From DAOUBP01 sp034432655 (GTDB lineage: Bacteria > Chloroflexota > Anaerolineae > CG2-30-64-16), in NCBI GenBank assembly GCA_034432655.1, contig DAOUBP010000143.1:1-6378 (forward strand): a stretch of DNA of 6,378 bases, given 5' to 3'. The notes under the pieces are model-generated. The model did no database searches. It had not been told where the DNA came from and was given only the letters and a program-made list of their open reading frames with translations. The number at the start of each line of letters is the position of its first letter. Position 1 is the first letter of the stretch. Below are positions 1 through 4,766 of the stretch, in pieces. The position numbers and the translations under genes were made by a program.

Positions 1-4
1 CTGC

Positions 5-131
5 TCGGTAGCACGATCCATTCATGGTCGTGCGGCCGTCAGTGACGAGCCGCTTCGCCCATTACCGGAATAAATTCTTAACTTTCATAAGCACACTAGC
101 TGGCGTCCATTCGGCGGTACTGTGCGCTCAA
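5..131 (+). repeat. Interspersed repeat, copy A (left of the glmS leader)
   Basis: This non-coding stretch shares several blocks, in the same order, with 2596-2692. The blocks are CGGTAGC (6-12), TTCAT in a hairpin loop (21-25), GCGG (32-35), a CAG-GACG-CCGC-TCGCC series (40-59), ATTCGGCG (109-116) and GTGCGCTCAA (122-131). The first three blocks have identical spacing in both copies. The hairpin pairs GCACGA (11-16) and CCA (18-20) with TGG (25-27) and TCGTGC (28-33), with one bulged T. An AT-rich segment at 62-88 is absent from the 2596-2692 copy but recurs inverted at 2415-2441. I read this as a diverged member of a genome-interspersed repeat family. No transposase is present. Confidence 0.6.
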
Positions 132-169
132 AGAAAGGAGGTTTAAACGGAACCATAACAAATCGCGCG

Positions 170-451
170 GGGAGATAGCGCCTGGCCCTGGCCAGCCCTG
201 GCCTGGGTGACGAGGAGGAGGTTCCCTGCCGCAAGGCAGGCGCTAAGGGATCGGCGGCTGGAAGCTGGCAGTTGCCCTTCCCGAAAATCGAAATTGATCG
301 GCGGATGCCTCCGGGGACGGTTTCCTGTGCCTCTTCTCCCCTCCTTATCGGCTGCTGGTTGCTGAAAGCCGACTGCCCTGCGCGACGGGCCTGACAGCGC
401 CCTAAGCTGCGCGCGCTCACAGCCCCGGCTTTTGGCTGCCGGCTGCGGGTT
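170..451 (+). ncRNA. glmS ribozyme: glmS ribozyme/riboswitch (glucosamine-6-phosphate activated), enlarged form
   Basis: This is the self-cleaving leader RNA of glmS; binding of GlcN6P drives cleavage and lowers glmS expression. Conserved blocks are present in the family order. AGCGCC lies at 177-182, with predicted cleavage between A177 and G178. A P1 hairpin follows: 186-194 pairs with 199-207 around loop GCCC, with one U-U mismatch. Next come GACGAGGAGGAGGTT (209-223), an ATCGAAATT block (287-295) and TCGGCGGATGCCTCC (298-312). GGAGG (217-221) pairs with CCTCC (308-312). GGCG (300-303) can form the P2.2 pseudoknot with CGCC (179-182). CCCTAAGC at 400-407 resembles the family's CCGYAAG after P3. 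About 60 nt (224-283) are extra relative to compact Firmicutes examples. They include a CCTGCC-GCAA-GGCAGG hairpin and an AAGGG/CCCTT stem. The core to about 315 is secure; the P3/P4 fold and the 3' boundary are hand-drawn and uncertain. Position directly upstream of glmS supports the call. Confidence 0.88.
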
Positions 452-474
452 TCTTACAATCCAATTTGCTATGT

Positions 475-480
475 GGAGGG
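475..480 (+). promoter_or_regulatory. Shine-Dalgarno site of glmS
   Basis: GGAGGG lies 6 nt before the ATG at 487. It selects that start over the in-frame TTG at 466, which lies upstream of this site. Confidence 0.8.
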
Positions 481-486
481 AGTCCT

Positions 487-2334
487 ATGTGCGGTATTGT
501 CGGTTACATCGGCCCGCGTAACGCGGCCGAGATCATACTGGAGGGCCTGCGCCGCCTGGAGTATCGCGGCTACGATTCGGCCGGGATCGCGGTGATCGAG
601 AACGGCGGCATTGCCGTCCGTCGCGATGTGGGCAAGCTGACCAACCTGGCGGCCAAACTGGCCGAGGCCCCCATCCGGGGTCATATCGGGGTTGGTCACA
701 CGCGCTGGGCCACTCACGGCAAGCCCAGCGAGCGCAACGCGCATCCCCATGCCGATTTTGCGCAACAGCTGGTGGTGGTGCAGAACGGCATCGTGGAGAA
801 CTTCCGGGAGCTGCGGGCCGAGCTGGAGGCCGAGGGGATCCAGTTCGCGTCCGACACCGACACCGAGGTGATCGCACACCTGGTGGGGCTGCATTACAGC
901 GGCGACCGGTCGCTGGCCGAGGCGGTGCGGCTGGCGTTGGGCCAGTTGCGTGGCCCCAGCGCGATCGTGGTGCTCGCGCGGCGCGAACCCGGCACCCTGG
1001 TCGCGGCCCGGCTGGGCAATGCCGGTGGTGTGGCCATCGGCTTCGGTGAAGGGGAAATGTTCATTGCGTCCGACATGCCGGCCATCCTGGAGCACACGCG
1101 CCGGATGGTCTTCCTGGAGAACCGCCAGATGGCCATCGTGACGCAGGACGGCGCGCGCTTCTATGACTTGAACGGCGCAGCCCTGGCGCCCAAAGTCCAC
1201 GTCGTCCCCTGGGATCCGGTCTCGGCCGCCAAGGGCGAGTACAAACACTTCATGCAAAAGGAGATCTACGAGCAGGCTAACTCGTTGACCGACACCATCC
1301 GCGGCCGGGTGGACCTGGGCAGCGGTGAGGTGTACCTGGAACAGGTGACCTTTACCCCGGAGCAGGCGCAGCGTTTCAACCAGCTGGTGGCTGTGGCGTG
1401 CGGCACCTCATACCACTCCGAACTGGTGGGCGCGTTCATGTTTGAGCGGCTGGCCCGCTTGCCCGTGCGGGTGGAGTACGCTTCAGAGTTCCGCTATCGC
1501 GACCCGGTCCTGGATGAGCGTACTCTGATGCTGGCCATTACCCAGTCGGGCGAGACGGTGGACACCCTGGCGGCGATGGAAGAAGGACGGGAAAAGGGGG
1601 CGCACCTGGCGGTCATCGTCAACGTCATCGGCAGCGCGGCCACGCGCCACAGCGACAGCGTGATTTATATGCACACCGGACCGGAGATCGGCGTCGCCTC
1701 AACCAAGGCGTTCACCGCTTCGATGGTGGACCAGTATCTGCTGGCGCTCCACCTGGCTGCGCTGCGCGGCACCCTGCCCGCGGACCGCCGCCGGGCCCTG
1801 CTGGACGACCTGGCCGGGCTTCCCTCGCTGGTCGGCCGGCTGCTTGATCCGGCCGGCCATCGCATCTACGAGGAGCTGGCGCAAACCTTTTTCCAGTACA
1901 CCGATTTCCTCTACCTGGGCCGTGGCATCAACTATCCCATCGCGCTGGAGGGTGCGCTGAAGTTGAAGGAGATCAGCTACATCCATGCCGAGGGGTACCC
2001 GGCCGGGGAGATGAAGCACGGGCCCATCGCGCTGATTGATGAGCACATGCCGGTGGTGGTTGTCGCGCCGCAGGATCGCGTGTACGACAAGATGATCAAT
2101 CAGATCGAGCAGGTCAAGGCGCGCGGGGGCATCGTCATCGCGGTGGCCACCGAAGGGGATGACTTCATCGCGACTAAGGCGGATCACGTGCTGTATGTCC
2201 CGCGGGCGTCTGATCTGCTGACCCCGGTGCTGACGGTGATCCCGCTGCAATTGCTGGCGTATCACATTGCCGTCCGTCGCGGGGCCGATGTGGACCAGCC
2301 GCGCAACCTGGCCAAGAGTGTGACGGTGGAATAG
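487..2334 (+). CDS. glmS: Glutamine--fructose-6-phosphate aminotransferase (isomerizing), GlmS
   Basis: GlmS converts fructose-6-phosphate and glutamine to glucosamine-6-phosphate and glutamate in the cytosol, the first step of UDP-GlcNAc and peptidoglycan synthesis. The product is 615 aa, close to the usual ~610. The N-terminal class II glutaminase domain begins MCGIVGYIG; removal of Met exposes the catalytic Cys. HTRWATHG and the NGIVENF motif are also present. Two SIS domains follow, with ACGTSYHS and TQSGET in the first half and LKLKEISYIHAEGYPAGEMK in the isomerase half. The C-terminus, DQPRNLAKSVTVE, is the typical family ending. ATG 487 is chosen because the family requires Cys at position 2 and a GGAGGG site precedes it. 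A longer reading from TTG 466 would bury that Cys. Expression is probably controlled by the upstream glmS ribozyme. The gene looks intact and is transcribed toward the - strand operon. Confidence 0.98.
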   Translation: MCGIVGYIGPRNAAEIILEGLRRLEYRGYDSAGIAVIENGGIAVRRDVGKLTNLAAKLAEAPIRGHIGVGHTRWATHGKPSERNAHPHADFAQQLVVVQNGIVENFRELRAELEAEGIQFASDTDTEVIAHLVGLHYSGDRSLAEAVRLALGQLRGPSAIVVLARREPGTLVAARLGNAGGVAIGFGEGEMFIASDMPAILEHTRRMVFLENRQMAIVTQDGARFYDLNGAALAPKVHVVPWDPVSAAKGEYKHFMQKEIYEQANSLTDTIRGRVDLGSGEVYLEQVTFTPEQAQRFNQLVAVACGTSYHSELVGAFMFERLARLPVRVEYASEFRYRDPVLDERTLMLAITQSGETVDTLAAMEEGREKGAHLAVIVNVIGSAATRHSDSVIYMHTGPEIGVASTKAFTASMVDQYLLALHLAALRGTLPADRRRALLDDLAGLPSLVGRLLDPAGHRIYEELAQTFFQYTDFLYLGRGINYPIALEGALKLKEISYIHAEGYPAGEMKHGPIALIDEHMPVVVVAPQDRVYDKMINQIEQVKARGGIVIAVATEGDDFIATKADHVLYVPRASDLLTPVLTVIPLQLLAYHIAVRRGADVDQPRNLAKSVTVE

Positions 2335-2385
2335 CCTCCTGCCAGTGGCGACTCATGAAGGTGGAGAAACTAACCGCACAATGAG

Positions 2386-2415
2386 CAGCGACGCGGCCGC
2401 CGTGTCGCCGAATGA
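2386..2415 (+). repeat. 30-bp exact direct repeat, copy 1
   Basis: These 30 bases are identical to 2628-2657 and lie 242 bp upstream of them. The core is nearly palindromic: GCGACGCGG pairs with CCGTGTCGC, with one G-T position. A related but shorter version occurs at 40-59. Confidence 0.95.
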
Positions 2416-2441
2416 TGAAAGTTAAGAAAATAAACCGGTAA
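2415..2441 (-). repeat. AT-rich 27-bp repeat, inverted copy of 62-88
   Basis: On the - strand this reads TTACCGG, six variable bases, then TTCTTAACTTTCAT. It matches 62-88 on the + strand at 23 of 27 positions. All four differences fall in the six-base centre, which is AATAAA in copy 62-88 and TTTATT here. CATTCGGCG follows it immediately on the - strand (2414-2406) and appears 20 bases after the other copy (108-116). A weaker version of the same motif is visible around 2355-2376. Confidence 0.75.
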
Positions 2442-2595
2442 GCGTCGTCTTCGACGCGCTGTGCATCACGTGCGACCGCCCGGCGATAAATCGTCCGGGC
2501 TACCAGGCAACGCCCCGTCCCACAGGGACGGCTGCGCACTCAACGGGGCTGGAGCGCGTTCGCCGACCGTGCAGCCCGGTTGACCGGGCGCTACC

Positions 2596-2692
2596 CGGTA
2601 GCCCGGAAACTTCATTTCCGGGCGGTCCAGCGACGCGGCCGCCGTGTCGCCGAATGAATTCGGCGCCTGGTAAGACGAAAAGTGCGCTCAAG
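2596..2692 (+). repeat. Interspersed repeat, copy C (right of glmS)
   Basis: This is the partner of copy A at 5-131. It has CGGTAGC (2596-2602), a hairpin with TTCAT at 2611-2615, GCGG (2622-2625), the 30-bp repeat at 2628-2657, ATTCGGCG (2658-2665) and GTGCGCTCAA (2682-2691). The hairpin stem sequence differs from that of copy A, but stem position and spacing match. Complementary changes on both arms suggest the structure, not the sequence, is kept. Confidence 0.6.
2628..2657 (+). repeat. 30-bp exact direct repeat, copy 2
   Basis: Identical to 2386-2415 over 30 bases, ending in CGCCGAATGA. Here the last bases also form the left arm of the 2648-2665 palindrome, so two structures overlap. It lies inside interspersed repeat copy C. 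Confidence 0.95.
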
Positions 2693-2725
2693 CGCACTCA
2701 TGGGGCGGGGGAAACCCTCTAAGAA

Positions 2726-2758
2726 GGTTTTTGCAGCGGCGAAGCCGCCGCAAAAACC
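2726..2758 (-). terminator. Probable terminator hairpin of the three-gene operon
   Basis: On the - strand, GGTTTTTGCGGCGGC pairs with GCCGCTGCAAAAACC over 15 bp, with one G-U pair and a TTC loop. The hairpin begins 27 bases past the stop codon at 2786. No long T-tract follows (TTCTTAG), so it may be a weak or factor-assisted terminator, or a 3'-end stabilising hairpin. The + strand form has an A-C mismatch where the - strand has G-U, so the - strand RNA folds better. Confidence 0.55.
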
Positions 2759-2785
2759 CCGAGGAGGAACTTTTCTCCCGCTTCA

Positions 2786-3883
2786 TCAAGCACCTTCTCT
2801 GCGCCTGGCATCTTTTTCCTCCAGCGGCACGAAGCCCCGGCCCAACACCTCCTGGGCAGGCATTACGATCACAAAGGCGTCCTTGTCCTCCTCGGCTACC
2901 AGGGCTTTCAGCCGCTCGATCTCTGTCACGGTGAGCGCGATCATCAGCACGTCCCGCCGGGCATGGGTATACATCCCCTGACCTGTGAGCCCGGTGGCGC
3001 CACGGTGCATCTCTTGCAAGAGCCGGGCCGCAACCTGTTCGGTTTTCGCAGTGATGATGAGCGCCAGGAGCTGGCGCCGGCGCCGCGTGGGCACCGGGAT
3101 CAGCCGCTCGCGCAGGTTCCTCAGCGGCGATGCGGCTTGCTCGGCGGGGTGGTGGGCGGCCAGGCCCCAGTACTTGGGCAGCACCTCGCCGGTGGCTTGC
3201 TGCATCCCTGCGGTGGCCACGCTGACCAGGATCAGCACGCCGAAATAGGCCAGCCCGGCGGTCAGCACGAGCGGCCCTGGGATCGGTCCGACAGCCGCGC
3301 GCGTGATGAACTCGGCCAGGGAGGTGGTCAGTGTGGGGTGGATGATCCCTTTGAGAACCCAGGCGACCGCCAGGACGATGAAGATCCAGAAGTAGTTGCG
3401 GCGCAGCCGGCGGCCGAACGCCTCCCAGATTGTGATGGGGAAATCGGGCTGCAACAGCGACTCGGCCAGGCTCTCGGCCCACTCCGGCCGCGGCCCGAAG
3501 GGCGGCACCAGCATCGCTGCGTAGAAATCGGTCTCCATCAGGCGCGCGCGATAGCTCCACAGCTCGTAGTAACGGTAACGCCGCGCTTCGATCCACAGGA
3601 AGATGGTGATCAGCAGCGCGTCCAGGATGATGACGCCGTGGTGGTTCTCCGGGCTGGACAGAGCAAAGGACAGCGCCGCGCCGGCGGTGATCACCGCCCA
3701 GTTGGTGGTGGCATCCAGCCGTTGCCGCCACACGTTGCTGCGCTGGATTTCGGCGCGGTAGTAGTGGACCATGGCCGTGGTAAACTCCGACGGCCGCAAG
3801 GTGTAACCGCGGTAGGACCAGACCGGCTCTGCCGGTGCGCCGGAACCCTGACCTGCTGTTGGGGTCGTTGAGAACTCAGTCAT
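2786..3883 (-). CDS. DUF2270 membrane protein with C-terminal DUF2179/YitT-C-like domain
   Basis: The product is 365 aa and its function is unknown. Residues about 30-225 fit DUF2270: MVHYYRAEIQRSNVWRQRLD and NWAV, then EARRYRYYELW, and GRRLRRNYFWIF. Four hydrophobic segments lie at about 60-77, 82-98, 163-181 and 203-223, so it should sit in the cytoplasmic membrane. A basic linker (RRRR at 257-260) leads to residues 261-352, which match the DUF2179 pattern: RGATGLTGQGMYTHARRDVL, DAFVIV and EVLGRGF. That PII-like fold forms the C-terminus of YitT-type membrane proteins and is suspected of binding a small ligand. The ATG at 3883 overlaps the preceding gene's stop by 8 bp, suggesting translational coupling. 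The Shine-Dalgarno match (GGAAGAG, about 10 nt away) is weak. It is the last gene of the operon. A sensor or transport-linked role is possible but unproven. Confidence 0.9.
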   Translation of the reverse strand: MTEFSTTPTAGQGSGAPAEPVWSYRGYTLRPSEFTTAMVHYYRAEIQRSNVWRQRLDATTNWAVITAGAALSFALSSPENHHGVIILDALLITIFLWIEARRYRYYELWSYRARLMETDFYAAMLVPPFGPRPEWAESLAESLLQPDFPITIWEAFGRRLRRNYFWIFIVLAVAWVLKGIIHPTLTTSLAEFITRAAVGPIPGPLVLTAGLAYFGVLILVSVATAGMQQATGEVLPKYWGLAAHHPAEQAASPLRNLRERLIPVPTRRRRQLLALIITAKTEQVAARLLQEMHRGATGLTGQGMYTHARRDVLMIALTVTEIERLKALVAEEDKDAFVIVMPAQEVLGRGFVPLEEKDARRREGA

Positions 3884-4748
3884 AGGTGGTCATCTCTTCC
3901 AAAATCGGCCGTAAGCCGGCCTCGACATCTTCAAGAAGCGCAATTTGCTGCAAACTGAGGTGTTTCTCCAGCGCCTTGATCACTTCATGACCCAGGAAGT
4001 AACCTGTTTCGTGCCAGCCATGGATCTGGAACCAGGAGCCGAAGAACGGGGTGGCCGATTCACCGGCCTCGACGGTCTTGAGGAACGCGGCGGACAGCCA
4101 ACCCCGGTGACCTCGGCACCAGTCGAGCCAGCCGGGCTGGCCAACAGCCTGGTGCCAGGCCTCCGTGCCCAGGATGGACGCTGCACAACGCTGCGCAAAA
4201 CCCTCTTCGTAAAGCTGCCACCAGGCCCCACTTCCCGGCGGCCGCCCCTGCTCTTCCCGCCAGCGGTGATGTACCAGATGACCGATCTCATGGGCGGTCA
4301 GGCCCGTGATCGCTTCCGGAGTTGTCCAGCCGCATTCGGCGGCGTTTTCCAGGCCGAACAGGATGGCGGGGACGCCCGCCAGGGTCGTGGCCCAGCCCGC
4401 GCCGCAGCCGATGCCCACGTAGATCACGAGAAGCATCCTGTCCTGGAAGGCGAGCACCCGCTGCGCCTTAACACAAAGCGGTTTGGCGGTTTCCAGGAGA
4501 ATCTGACGTGCCTGGCTCATGGCAGGGAGGCGTCCGGTCAAGCGAGGAAACACCCTGGCGCGGGCGACCTGTCGCCAGTCGAGGCCTTGTTCCGCATAGT
4601 CTCTGATTTGTGCGGCCAGCAGCTCCGGCCAGCGCGCCATGTATTCCTGCGCCCAGGACTCGACCTGGTCCTCCAGGGGCCTGTCCTGGGCTGCCTCCCA
4701 CCAGGCCAGAAACGCAGGATAGGTGTCGATCAGCTCAAGGTCGGCCAC
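3876..4748 (-). CDS. Putative zinc metallopeptidase (HEIGH motif, DUF2268/YjaZ-like)
   Basis: The product is 290 aa. Residues 151-160 contain HEIGH (153-157), the HExxH zinc and catalytic motif of gluzincins. The WQLYEEGFAQ segment that follows supplies E181 or E182 as a likely third ligand, about 25 residues downstream. GYFLGHEVIKAL (249-260) resembles the C-terminal conserved segment of DUF2268/YjaZ-type predicted proteases. There is no signal peptide and no clear transmembrane helix; the hydrophobic run at 105-132 is glycine-rich and probably core. The protein is likely cytoplasmic. The start is GTG at 4748, with GGGAGG at 4759-4754, five bases upstream. It lies 18 bp after the decarboxylase gene and overlaps the DUF2270 gene by 8 bp. 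Family assignment is from motif memory only. The protease activity is inferred and the substrate is unknown. Confidence 0.82.
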   Translation of the reverse strand: MADLELIDTYPAFLAWWEAAQDRPLEDQVESWAQEYMARWPELLAAQIRDYAEQGLDWRQVARARVFPRLTGRLPAMSQARQILLETAKPLCVKAQRVLAFQDRMLLVIYVGIGCGAGWATTLAGVPAILFGLENAAECGWTTPEAITGLTAHEIGHLVHHRWREEQGRPPGSGAWWQLYEEGFAQRCAASILGTEAWHQAVGQPGWLDWCRGHRGWLSAAFLKTVEAGESATPFFGSWFQIHGWHETGYFLGHEVIKALEKHLSLQQIALLEDVEAGLRPILEEMTTYD

Positions 4749-4766
4749 CGGTGCCTCCCGGTATCC

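Larger units (their letters stand above)
2335..2785. other. Gene-free convergent intergenic region packed with hairpins and repeats
   Basis: No credible gene was found in these 451 bases; the short ORFs here lack family resemblance or support. Hand-drawn hairpins, with stem limits, are: 2442-2457 (GCGTCG/CGACGC), 2478-2500 (GCCCGG-CGA/TCG-CCGGGC with a bulged T), 2515-2531 (CCGTCCC/GGGACGG), 2574-2589 (GCCCGGT/ACCGGGC), 2601-2623 (GCCCGGAAA/TTTCCGGGC, perfect 9 bp), 2648-2665 (CGCCGAAT/ATTCGGCG) and 2681-2698 (AGTGCGCT/AGCGCACT). A 33-bp hairpin at 2726-2758 ends the series. Three of the stems share GCCCGG/CCGGGC. None is followed by a clear T-tract, so a standard glmS terminator is not obvious, though the first hairpins after the stop may contribute to 3'-end formation. 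Confidence 0.75.

Noticed and set aside
134..141. Perfect AAAGGAGG Shine-Dalgarno sequence in the glmS leader
   Set aside because: No ATG, GTG or TTG lies at a suitable distance downstream before the ribozyme, so I see no small gene attached to it.
85..420. 111-aa open frame on the - strand opposite the glmS leader
   Set aside because: It lies across the ribozyme, is low-complexity and Arg/Pro-rich, and resembles no family I know.
420..455. Intrinsic terminator/attenuator just before glmS (CCGGC/GCCGG stem followed by GGGTTTCTT)
   Set aside because: The stem is short and the T-run is broken; it fits better as part of the ribozyme's P4 region.
466..486. In-frame TTG start seven codons upstream for glmS
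   Set aside because: It precedes the GGAGGG site and would bury the Cys that must be the N-terminal nucleophile of GlmS.
2335..2785. Insertion sequence or transposon remnant
   Set aside because: There are repeats and palindromes but no transposase fragment, no terminal inverted repeat pair bounding a unit, and no target-site duplication that I can see.
2963..3871. 302-aa open frame on the + strand opposite the DUF2270 gene
   Set aside because: Composition is Gly/Gln/Arg/His-rich as expected for an antisense frame, and the opposite strand has clear DUF2270 and DUF2179 motifs.
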